From: Methanolinea sp.
GTDB taxonomy: Archaea > Halobacteriota > Methanomicrobia > Methanomicrobiales > Methanospirillaceae
DNA: 64,000 bases
Direction: 5' to 3'
NCBI GenBank assembly: GCA_018262855.1
Contig: JADFDO010000004.1
Location: 62,001-126,000 of the forward strand
Positions within the stretch are counted from its first letter, which is position 1. The number at the start of each line of letters is the position of its first letter. Both the position numbers and the translations under genes were made by a program. The notes below the pieces were generated by a model. It had not been told where the DNA came from and ran no database searches. It saw nothing but the letters and a program-made list of their open reading frames with translations. This document shows, piece after piece, positions 1 through 8,400 of the stretch.

Positions 1-6
1 GATCTG

Positions 7-660
7 TTGCAGGATACTGAATTGACAGGGAGGACCATCCTCCTCCTTCGTCATTCGAAGAGGGACTCCTTCCAGGGCGTCCCGGAGCACATACGCCCAA
101 CGGTCGAGATCACCCCCGAGGGTGTCCGGATGGCAAGGGAATTCGGGGAGGCCCTCTCCGCCGTTGCTCCAGGCAGGCAGATCTTCCTCGGTCACACCGT
201 CGCCCGCCGCTGCCAGATGACGGCTGAATGCATTGCCGAAGGCTATTCTGCCCCCGGAAATATCCACATGGTGGACTATCACCAGGAGATCGAAGAGCCT
301 GTCGTAAATCTCTCCGACTTTGTCGCAATGAGGGAGGAACTCGGATGGCAGGCTCTCATGAAACAATGGCTCCTTGGGATGGTCCCCCTGACGGTCATGC
401 AGGACCCACGAAGGTATTCCGATACACATCTTGCCAGGCTGCTTTCATTTCCCGGTATGGATGAAGGGGATGTATTTGCAGTAATCGCACACGACATTAC
501 CCTCTTCCCGATCGTATACAGCGTGTTTGGAATGCCGGTCACCACGATCGACTTTTTAAACGGCGTTCTGATCTCTGCCAGGGAAAATATCGCTGAGATA
601 CGGTTTGCGGATGCCGGATGTTCACTCAGGAAGGTACTCCCAAATCACGGTTCTGTGTGA
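7..660 (+). CDS. Histidine phosphatase (phosphoglycerate-mutase-like) family protein
   Basis: This is a branch-1 histidine phosphatase-type protein of 217 residues, likely acting on a phosphorylated small molecule or protein in the cytoplasm. The N-terminal LLRHSKR carries the RH dyad whose histidine becomes phosphorylated in this superfamily. A second conserved region, VIAHDITLF, sits near residue 160 and supplies the other active-site histidine. An arginine-containing stretch near residue 65 (TVARRC) fits the phosphate pocket. The first available start is a TTG only six bases into the window, so the true start may lie upstream and the protein may be slightly truncated. The substrate cannot be predicted, and nothing adjacent suggests a pathway. 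Confidence 0.75.
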   Translation: MQDTELTGRTILLLRHSKRDSFQGVPEHIRPTVEITPEGVRMAREFGEALSAVAPGRQIFLGHTVARRCQMTAECIAEGYSAPGNIHMVDYHQEIEEPVVNLSDFVAMREELGWQALMKQWLLGMVPLTVMQDPRRYSDTHLARLLSFPGMDEGDVFAVIAHDITLFPIVYSVFGMPVTTIDFLNGVLISARENIAEIRFADAGCSLRKVLPNHGSV

Positions 661-737
661 GAGTCCTGATGATGAGTCCCGGAAGGCTGTAGACCAGGGT
701 TCCATACCCCTACTGCAATTGAGAGGAGCCGAGCCGT

Positions 738-1691
738 TTATCGTTCGACTTCAAGGATACCCGGGACGGCCCGTGAGATATCCTCAACGATCGAATTCTT
801 GATCTCCGCCCTCCTGGATGACGCGGTATAATATTTGACCACCATAAGAATCTGGTGCTTGTCGATATGGACAAAGACTGAAGGCTCTGTACCGATCTCA
901 GGCATGAATTTTCTGTCGCCGAGCTGCTCAATCTCACGGGCCGCTTTTCCCTGGATCTCGACGGTATGCCTGTGCACGATATCAACAAGGAGTGCCCGGA
1001 TCCTCTGGATATCGGCAGAGAACGGCAGCGTGATCCGGATCTCATCGCCCATGAAGGAGAGTTCCCTGCTCGTATTGGTGATCGTTTCCCGAAAAAGGAT
1101 GCCGTTTGGGACGGTGACGATCTGCCCGGTGGCATGGTCCCCGGATTCCTCATCAAGTTTCATCAGGGTAGTCCGGAAGAACCCGACATCCATGACAGTC
1201 CCGTATACTCCCTTGACATGGATCCGATCCCCGATCCGGTACAACCGGGTGACGAGCAGCACAAGGCTCCCGACCATGTTCTGGATAAGATCACGGAGGG
1301 CAACGACAATGGCTCCCCAGATGATGCCGATGACAAGCACGATCTCCTTGGGGTCCTCAACCCATACCATAAGCCCGAGAAGGAGGCCCAGCCCGACGAG
1401 AATTGCGGAAAAGATCCTGACCGCAGTGAACCGGGATGCCTCATCCGGGAGTTTTCTGACAATCGCGTATACCCCGATCGAATAGAGAATGAGGATTAGG
1501 ACTGCAACCAGGAGCGTCGCAAAGATCTGTTCAAAGATGGAATTTGCAAAAGGGCTCTTGATGATGATCTTCACATCGGGGGCGATATTCTCAGACTCAA
1601 GGATCTCTGCAACGACCACCATCCCTATCATCACGCCGATAATAGAGAGAAGGAGCAGGAAATACCTCATCGGGAGGGTATATGATCGCAT
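738..1691 (-). CDS. MscS-family mechanosensitive ion channel
   Basis: This is a 317-residue membrane protein of the small-conductance mechanosensitive channel family, which releases solutes on hypo-osmotic shock. Four hydrophobic segments occupy roughly residues 8-28, 45-75, 90-110 and 118-145. They are followed by the pore-lining/beta domain region (ALRDLIQNMVGSLVLLVTRLY, then a GDRIHVKGVYGTVMDVGF stretch) typical of MscS. The soluble C-terminal alpha/beta domain ends near residue 317. No Shine-Dalgarno sequence precedes the ATG at 1691, and an ATG at 1670 is an alternative. An AT-rich TATA-like element near 1740 would fit a short or absent leader. It is transcribed convergently with the upstream phosphatase gene. 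Confidence 0.85.
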   Translation of the reverse strand: MRSYTLPMRYFLLLLSIIGVMIGMVVVAEILESENIAPDVKIIIKSPFANSIFEQIFATLLVAVLILILYSIGVYAIVRKLPDEASRFTAVRIFSAILVGLGLLLGLMVWVEDPKEIVLVIGIIWGAIVVALRDLIQNMVGSLVLLVTRLYRIGDRIHVKGVYGTVMDVGFFRTTLMKLDEESGDHATGQIVTVPNGILFRETITNTSRELSFMGDEIRITLPFSADIQRIRALLVDIVHRHTVEIQGKAAREIEQLGDRKFMPEIGTEPSVFVHIDKHQILMVVKYYTASSRRAEIKNSIVEDISRAVPGILEVER

Positions 1692-1911
1692 GGTGCGTGG
1701 GATTTATCACACCTTCCCCCATGAATCTGTCTGTTTTTATCTGCACACCTCATGTCCTGAGAGGAAATGGGCGCCACAGTCACGAGAAGTCCATCAGGAA
1801 AAATGGTGATGATGGAGTTTCCGGGAAAGATACCTCTGGCTGTCCAGTAATGTGATCATGTGCCTTTTAAAATAAGGGATTTTCCCTGACACAGAGGGAT
1901 GAGAAAATGCT

Positions 1912-2685
1912 TCAATCAGGGAATTTCTTTCCTTTTGTCGAGTACCTTATGACTCCTTCAGGGCAGACGTCGGCACAGGTTGCACAGAGGATGCAGTCGG
2001 GACACTCCATCTTCCCGCTCCGGACCATGCTGTGCACATCAAGGCCCATGGGGCATTTCTCTGAACATGTCATGCAGTCTATACAACGGTCTGCCGCGGC
2101 GCTCAGGTGCAGAGTCGATAGGCCCAGGAAATTTCCGATCTTGCGGCCGGCAACCATGATGCCCGCGATCGGGCATAGGATGTGGCAGAACCCTCTCCTT
2201 CCGGTCAGAAATGCCACAATGAAGATTCCCGCGAAGATCATCACCACAATCATGAGAACCTGCACGGATGAGATCGAAACACCATATACCGTTCCGTACA
2301 GAGGATCAATCCCCTTCATTCCACCTGCAGCAAGAAACGCCCGTGCGATCGCTGCAATCCAGAGCACTGTGATACCGTACTTGATCCAGTTGGGCCATCC
2401 CTCTTTTACCGTCTTTTTGATAAGAGGAGAACCGATCTCCTGGCATGCACCCATCGGGCAGAGCCACCCGCACCAGATACGACCTGCAAAAAGGGAGAGG
2501 ACGAAGAGGATGATATAGAGCAGAAACGAGCCTGTCACGATTCCCTCGGATGCACCCATCATGATAACGATCGGGGAGATGTAGAAGATCGTGACCGGGA
2601 TGAGGAGGAATGTGATGATGAGGATCCATCTACGTATTCTCAAGCGTGAGGATTCAGGGGTTTGGGACTGATCTGGTTCTGCCAT
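1912..2685 (-). CDS. NapH/NosR-like membrane 4Fe-4S ferredoxin
   Basis: A 257-residue integral membrane iron-sulfur protein. It has about four to five membrane helices and two membrane-facing Cys motifs, WCGWLCPMGACQE near residue 70 and FCHILCPIAG near residue 167. The C-terminal soluble domain carries two ferredoxin motifs (CIDCMTCSEKCP and CPDCILCATCADVCP). This architecture belongs to the NapH/NosR/RdxA group, which moves electrons between membrane quinone-like or heterodisulfide systems and soluble redox partners. The partner here is unknown because no reductase subunit is adjacent. A clear ribosome site (gaaggg) precedes the ATG at 2685. The gene appears to stand alone. Confidence 0.85.
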   Translation of the reverse strand: MAEPDQSQTPESSRLRIRRWILIITFLLIPVTIFYISPIVIMMGASEGIVTGSFLLYIILFVLSLFAGRIWCGWLCPMGACQEIGSPLIKKTVKEGWPNWIKYGITVLWIAAIARAFLAAGGMKGIDPLYGTVYGVSISSVQVLMIVVMIFAGIFIVAFLTGRRGFCHILCPIAGIMVAGRKIGNFLGLSTLHLSAAADRCIDCMTCSEKCPMGLDVHSMVRSGKMECPDCILCATCADVCPEGVIRYSTKGKKFPD

Positions 2686-2896
2686 GATTTTTCCCTTCAG
2701 GAATGTGGAACGTCCTGGGGCTTATACTACCCGATACATTATCATGTCATGCCCATGTTCGTACTCCTGGTGTGCCGCTAACCGGATCGATTTTTTTTTC
2801 GTCCACGCATTTCGAAAATTTCCCTGATCGCCCGACTGTCCTTGGAGGACTGGACAGGAGAGTATGGGTAATTCCGGGTAATGGAAAAATGGTATA

Positions 2897-3145
2897 TTAT
2901 TCCTTCTTCCAGCGTTTCAGGGCTGGAAGGATCTTCCTGCACATATCTTGTGCCATCTCTTCCGTCATTCCCATCTGGACACCAAATTTCACGTTCTTCT
3001 CGATCTTCCCTGCAAGCGTGATGCCCTCATCAAGGAACTTCCCTTCCTGGTAACAGTGGAAACAGTAGTCCTGACTTTTACTCCCATCTTTTTCAGTCCC
3101 ATAATCCTCAGGTTCTGAAAAGGGCATCCCGCAACTCTGGCACAT
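2897..3145 (-). CDS. Small zinc-ribbon domain protein
   Basis: An 82-residue protein beginning CQSCGMPF and continuing to YCFHCYQEGKF, a four-cysteine putative zinc ribbon. A helical tail ends in LKRWKKE. This is the hallmark of a widespread small 'putative zinc ribbon' family found in bacteria and methanogens (function unknown). The open frame extends up to 3370, but that extension overlaps the neighbouring secreted-protein gene. The ATG at 3145 has an AGGGG ribosome site five to nine bases upstream, and family members begin just before the first CxxC, so I chose 3145. An ATG at 3166 is a second possibility. Confidence 0.75.
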   Translation of the reverse strand: MCQSCGMPFSEPEDYGTEKDGSKSQDYCFHCYQEGKFLDEGITLAGKIEKNVKFGVQMGMTEEMAQDMCRKILPALKRWKKE

Positions 3146-3303
3146 GAGCCCCTGTCGTATCTCCATAGTTGTCTGATGCATGCTGTGAAACGAAAAAAGT
3201 TCCCTGTGCACAGTGATACTCCGGAGCCTGCCCTGAAGCGGGAAATGCTGGATCCAACTTTTCAGAAAAGACGGAGTTATTCCAGTCAAAACCTGATGGA
3301 CTG

Positions 3304-3609
3304 CTACTTCCACGGAATCCTGAAAGCCGTATCCCAGTCCCGGACACTGAGGGGTTTCCAGCTCTTCCACGAAGGCACCTTTAAAAACTCAGTGTAATTG
3401 GTGGTCGTTGGAGAATACCAGCTCGTTGGTACATTGAGTGAATCAGGATCACTGTTCCCGGATGGTGAATACCACGTTCCCCGGGCAGGGACCCTGAAGG
3501 CTGTTTCCAGGTCAGGGAAATACATGGGCCTGTAACTGCTTGCGGCAATCACACCCGCAGGAAGGGCAAACAGCATAAGCCCGAGAATTAGGAGGGTTGA
3601 ATTTTTCAT
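3304..3609 (-). CDS. Small secreted protein with short internal repeats
   Basis: A 101-residue protein with a clear N-terminal signal peptide (hydrophobic core LLILGLMLFALPAGVIA), so it is probably exported. The mature part is rich in W, Y, S and P. It repeats short motifs: WYSP occurs twice, and TAFRVP and TAFRIP occur near its two ends. I do not recognise the family. The ATG at 3609 is preceded by a strong ribosome site (gaggtg), which supports it over the upstream in-frame GTG at 3618. It lies upstream of the zinc-ribbon gene on the same strand with a gap of about 160 bases, and a functional link is not evident. Confidence 0.6.
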   Translation of the reverse strand: MKNSTLLILGLMLFALPAGVIAASSYRPMYFPDLETAFRVPARGTWYSPSGNSDPDSLNVPTSWYSPTTTNYTEFLKVPSWKSWKPLSVRDWDTAFRIPWK

Positions 3610-3618
3610 TGGTGGCAC

Positions 3619-3918
3619 CTCGCATCCTTTACCTCACTCTGGTAATATAATTTTAAGTATATAAAATAATCCCTGGATGCGGCCGGTTCATTCCCAGTCC
3701 CCAGCGGTTATTGTAAGAGAATGATATTGGTCAGGTCGGGACGGTGCGTGTATGGTTGATGCCGGGAGAACCCGCGATATCCACTCCTCCGCTCAAGCCC
3801 GTTCCCTGTCTCAATGGCGGACTTCACTGATTCCCTGTTTTTTTTTGGGGGGGATTTTCCAGGTAGCAACTTCACTATCACGTCGTGAAGAGATCCTGAT
3901 ACATTCATCCAGCAGGGA
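3619..3918. other. Intergenic region with a T9/G7 homopolymer
   Basis: About 300 bases separate the two small secreted-protein genes. It holds an AT-rich promoter-like stretch near 3640-3670 for the gene starting at 3609 on the minus strand. It also has a striking T9 followed by G7 tract at 3838-3853. A 66-codon minus-strand frame covers part of it but has no recognisable product, and I do not call it a gene. Confidence 0.4.
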
Positions 3919-4290
3919 TCATGTCGTCCGGAGCAGTCCGAAGGTCCTGCTCATGAGATCCCTATTGTATCGCATGACATGGCCGGCACGGTGTGTCATT
4001 GTCGAAACGATACCCGATCCCCCCAACTGGAAAGGCGATATCCACTGGCTGGAACCCTCAGAAACCCACGTTGATGAGGCAATAGCCATTGCTTCCTGCA
4101 TAAGGACATCCAGCCTCGATTCCCCGCCCGACTTTTCTGTCAGGGACCGTCCGGTTTCATCCACAGCCCCATGGAATATACCTGAATCATCATAAAGGAC
4201 GGCCCCTGCGCCGGCACAGGGGTTGATCAGCAGTCCAAAGCCCAACACGAGAAGAAGTATACCAGGTAATGCAGAATTGAGGTGATTCAT
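3919..4290 (-). CDS. Secreted hypothetical protein
   Basis: A 123-residue protein with a signal peptide (ILLLVLGFGLLINPCAGA near residues 11-28) and a polar mature domain that I do not recognise. A cysteine lies in the signal region (NPCAGAG), but it does not form a clear lipobox. The gene starts at an ATG at 4290 and is transcribed toward the other small secreted-protein gene on the same strand. Its 3' end is followed within 80 bases by the T9/G7 homopolymer tract, so a length change there would not alter this protein. It is probably an extracytoplasmic protein of unknown role. Confidence 0.5.
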   Translation of the reverse strand: MNHLNSALPGILLLVLGFGLLINPCAGAGAVLYDDSGIFHGAVDETGRSLTEKSGGESRLDVLMQEAMAIASSTWVSEGSSQWISPFQLGGSGIVSTMTHRAGHVMRYNRDLMSRTFGLLRTT

Positions 4291-4648
4291 AGTCTCGGTT
4301 GCCTGTTCAATTCATCCATATTTAAATACCCTTGATGGAGCATGTTCAATCCATCATGCCCCTGACCTGTCATCCGGGAGGGGAGCATGACCGCCAGACT
4401 GGATCCAATCAAGCGAAGAAAAACGGAGAGAGTACATGATGATATTGTATTCCAGCGCCGTGCGTAAGATCATCTCCGGGATCTTCGGTAACATTTCATA
4501 TCTCGGGATTTATAAGGGTCCATATTTTTATATACTGATATGAATAAAGGCTCACTTTATCTCATGACCTTTACCCAGTAAAGGTTCAAGAGAATGCAAC
4601 GGTGTGGAACATTCAGCCCTCTGAATTTACAGCAAGAGGTAAGGCACG
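4291..4648. other. Divergent intergenic promoter region
   Basis: This 358-base gap lies between two divergent secreted-protein genes. It carries an AT-rich element (tttttatata, about 4526-4535) suitable as a TATA box for the rightward gene. A perfect inverted repeat downstream of it is listed separately. No coding sequence was recognised. Confidence 0.5.
4567..4585 (+). promoter_or_regulatory. Perfect 8-bp inverted repeat in the leader of a secreted-protein gene
   Basis: ACCTTTAC, then CCA, then GTAAAGGT form a perfect inverted repeat about 30 bases downstream of a TATA-like element and 63 bases upstream of the start codon at 4649. It could be an operator near the transcription start or a short RNA hairpin. 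The regulator is unknown. Confidence 0.4.
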
Positions 4649-5035
4649 ATGATGAAGAAAATATTTACATCAGGCCTGGTGATCGTGATGCTCGGTATCA
4701 TGGGAGTCCTCTCACCGGGGTTTGCAATGCCCCAGGAAGAAGAGGATTTTCCTTTGCATGACGGGATCTCCGATCTCAGGGTAGGTACCATCACCATCAA
4801 TCCGGCACGGGCCCACTATGCAACCCTCGCACACATCGGTTCACAGAATGGAGCATACTATTACGAATTGATGGGCTATAACCCGGCAGGTGTGCCCCCG
4901 ACTATCACGTGGGGGATGAGGAGAACAGATATCTCAGGAGACCTGAATTTCGACGATACATTTGACCCATTGACGCTGGCCTGGATCCGGAGCTATGGCC
5001 TCTCCGGTGCGATATACAGTGTCAGAAGGCTGTAA
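4649..5035 (+). CDS. Small secreted hypothetical protein
   Basis: A 128-residue protein with a typical signal peptide (VIVMLGIMGVLSPGFA, cleavage near residue 27). The mature domain of about 100 residues is rich in G, Y and D. No known family is recognised. The two consecutive ATG codons at 4649 and 4652 are preceded by an AGAGGTAAGG ribosome site. The gene has its own promoter with a TATA-like element and an inverted repeat in the leader, and a T6 tract follows the stop codon. It is likely a regulated, exported protein of unknown role. Confidence 0.6.
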   Translation: MMKKIFTSGLVIVMLGIMGVLSPGFAMPQEEEDFPLHDGISDLRVGTITINPARAHYATLAHIGSQNGAYYYELMGYNPAGVPPTITWGMRRTDISGDLNFDDTFDPLTLAWIRSYGLSGAIYSVRRL

Positions 5036-5441
5036 TCCCTTTTTTCCCTCTTCTCCTCAAGAGTCCCCGAACTTTTCAGGAATTTCACCCTTCCGCGAGA
5101 AGGGAGAATCCTGTCCTGGCAGGCCAGGAGTGCACAGATGATTTTTTTTAACGCACTCAGGCAGCGATTGGTCTTCCAAAAGCCTGTCTCTTAAAAACTA
5201 ACCCTATAACTTTAAACGCTGCTTTTGTTCCGGATTGCTGTCAGAGCTGGTCCATTCATTGTTCGTCGTGGTATATCCGCATGATTGGCAGTATAGTAAA
5301 TACAGGATCCCTTGTCTGTAAATGTATCAAAATTCGAATTCCGATGGGAACACATTTGTTTTGATTTTACGGATTGATTTGAGGAAATGAATAAATAGAG
5401 TATGCCAGAGTCTTTATTACTACAATCAGGGGAGGGCTCGT
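5036..5441. other. Intergenic region upstream of the giant propeller protein
   Basis: A T6 tract at 5040-5045 is a likely archaeal terminator for the preceding gene. An AT-rich element (gaataaatagag, about 5388-5399) is the best TATA candidate for the gene starting at 5442. Between them I see no coding sequence. Confidence 0.45.
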
Positions 5442-8400
5442 ATGAAATTAAGTGTTACAATCCTAGGACTACTCATTCTTATTATCTTTGTATCCGGATA
5501 CGCGGCCGCTGACGGGCAGGCATGGAAGTTCCGGTCGGATCTTTCGAATTCCGGCATCTACGATGACGGGGGAACTACTCCGGACGGGACAATGCTCTGG
5601 AATTTCACAACAGGCCACAATGTGCGTTCCAATCCAGCGATAGTGGACAACGTCGTCTATTTCGGGAGCAATGACGGTCACCTCTACGCACTGGAGGCTG
5701 CAACAGGCGGTCTTATCTGGAACTCCACCACAGGGGGAGGGATACAGTCAAGCCCTGCGGTCGTGAACGGGGTTGTCTACGCAGGGAGCTGGGACAGCAA
5801 TGTCTATGCGTTCAATGCGTCAGACGGATCACTTCTCTGGAACTACAAAACAGGAGATGCAGTGATCTCAAGTCCGACGGTGTCTGACGGTATTGTGTAC
5901 ATCGGAAGCTTTGATGGGAACCTCTATGCACTGGCTGCGACGACGGGTAATCCCGTCTGGGTATTTCCGACAGCCGGACCTCGCGTTACCGCAAGCCCTG
6001 CGATCGCAGGCGGAGTCGTGTATGCAGGAAGCGAGGACGGCAACCTCTATGCACTTAATCCGGAGACTGGAGCCCTTATATGGAACTACACGGCATCGGG
6101 CCCAATTCACTCAAGCGCCGCGGTCGCAGATGGTATCGTGTATGTCGGGAGCGACGACCACAACGTCTATGCACTCAACGCCTCGACCGGAGCACTTCTC
6201 TGGACCTATACCACAAGGGATACTGTGCGATCAAGTCCTGCGGTGGTGGATGGAGTCGTGTACATGGGCAGCTATGACGATCATGTGTACGCTCTCAATG
6301 CATTGACCGGAACCCTCCTCTGGTCCTGCCTTACAGGGGATGACGTATACTCCAGCCCCGCGGTTGCGAACGGTGTCGTCTATATCGGGAGCCTCGGGTA
6401 CGAAAAGGACTTCTATGCGCTGGATGCGGCCACGGGTGCGATCCTCTGGGATTATTCCATGGGAGAATGGTTCGTATATTCCAGCCCTGCTGTTGCGGAT
6501 GGTGTTGTCTACGTGGGATGCGATGACGGCAGCCTCTACGCCTTTGGCGTAACTCCCGAGAATGTATCCGCATATGATGATTTCAATGACGATGCATACG
6601 ACGAGACCCTCTGGAACATCATCGAATCAGGCGGCCCCTACGTCAATGAGACAGGCCAGCGACTGGAAATCACCCTCCCCGCTGATTCAGCCGGCGACAA
6701 CTTCTATGCAGGGTATTCGAGCACTCACGTCCTCCGGGGCGATTTTGATGTCCAGGTCGACTACCACCTTCTCAGCTGGCCAGAGAACAACGGCGTGAGG
6801 ATGGGACTCTGGATTGAAAGGCCTTCCTCAACCTATACCGTCGAACGTGCAAGTTACGGGACCTCGGATGGTTTTGCCCCGGGGGACCACTACACGACGA
6901 ATTTTGATGACTCGATCCTCATATCCATGACCAGCGATGCCGAGGGGAAATTACGGCTGGTGCGGACAGGATCCTCCTTTGAGGGGTACTACTTCAACGA
7001 GACAGCCGGAGACTGGATCCTTTCACAACGCTTCCAGGGCAGCTCCAGTTCTGCAGGTGAAGCCACCTTCGTACTGAGGGCATGGAGCCATGACTATGCC
7101 TTCGCGGATGAGCTGGTGGTCGTTGCGTTCGACAATTTTGTGATCAACAAGGGAATTGTCGTAACCCCGGGTATCACTCCCCCTGAAGCAGTCACCGGTC
7201 TTATGAACGCGACCTTCCAGCCAAACCTCATCCGCTGGACCTGGAATGACCCGGGCGATGCAGACTTTGACCACATCATGGTCTACCTCGACGGGGTGTT
7301 CAAGGAGAACGTGACGAAGGGTGTGCGGGCCTGGACCGCGAAAGGGCTTCTCCCCTCGACTGCATATAATCTCGGGACAAGGACCGTCGGCGAGACAGGA
7401 GTGATTAACGGGACCTGGGTGAACCATACCGCCACCACAGGCAGTCTCCTGATCACCCACCTTGACCCAACTGACGTGCTGATGGGAAGCCCCGGCTTTA
7501 CCCTCGATATACTTGGATCAGGGTTTGGAGCAAGCTCCCATGTCCTCTGGAACAGCGAAGAGCAAATAACGCAGTTCCATGATGTGAGCCGCCTGTCGAT
7601 CGATGTGTCGGCAGGGATGATCTCTCACCCGGCTCTCGTGAATATTACGGTCTATGACAGTGCTACAGGGGAATTCTCAAACCCTGTCATGTTCTCTGTC
7701 AGGGACCCGATCAGCGGTGCACATGCCTGGAAGTTCCGGTCCGACTCCTCAAACTCCGGCATCTATGATGACGGCGGTACGAGGCCCGGGAATGAACTGC
7801 TCTGGAAGTACATGACGGAGAGCTATTACGGTTCCAGCCCTGCGGCGGTGAATGGCGTTGTCTATATCAACGGGATATATGATATCCTCGCCATACACGC
7901 ATTTACCGGGAAACTCCTTTGGGACTCCCTGGATGGAGGTGGATGGTCAAGTCCCGCTGTCACAGACAATATTGTCTATGTGGGAAGTGCGGACAGGAAT
8001 ATCTCCGCCATGAACGCCTCCACCGGTGCCCTCCTCTGGAAATATAGGATCGAGGGAACAATATCTTCCAGCCCGGTAGTGTACAACGGCGTCGTGTATG
8101 CCGGAAGCTGGGACAATAACCTCTACGCACTCGACGCAGCCACTGGCACCCTTCTCTGGAACTATTTGACCGGTGGCGAGGTGAGATCGAGCCCGGCCGT
8201 TGCACATGGCATCGTCTACTTCGGAAGCCAGGACAACAATCTCTATGCCCTCGACGCGACCACGGGTGCACTCCTGTGGAACTACACCACTGGCGGTTAT
8301 TTCTCCGATTCAAGCCCTGCGGTGGTGAATGGGATCGTCTACTTCCAGAGCAATGATGGCAACCTCTATGCTCTCGATGCCACGACCGGGGTTCACCTCT

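Noticed and set aside
3146-3370. Upstream extension of the zinc-ribbon frame to 3370
   Set aside because: It overlaps the secreted-protein gene, lacks a ribosome site and is absent from the compact zinc-ribbon family.
3708-3908. A 66-codon minus-strand frame containing the C7A9 homopolymer
   Set aside because: It has no ribosome site, no recognisable protein character and lies in the gap behind the secreted-protein gene. Phase variation was considered, but no gene crosses the tract.
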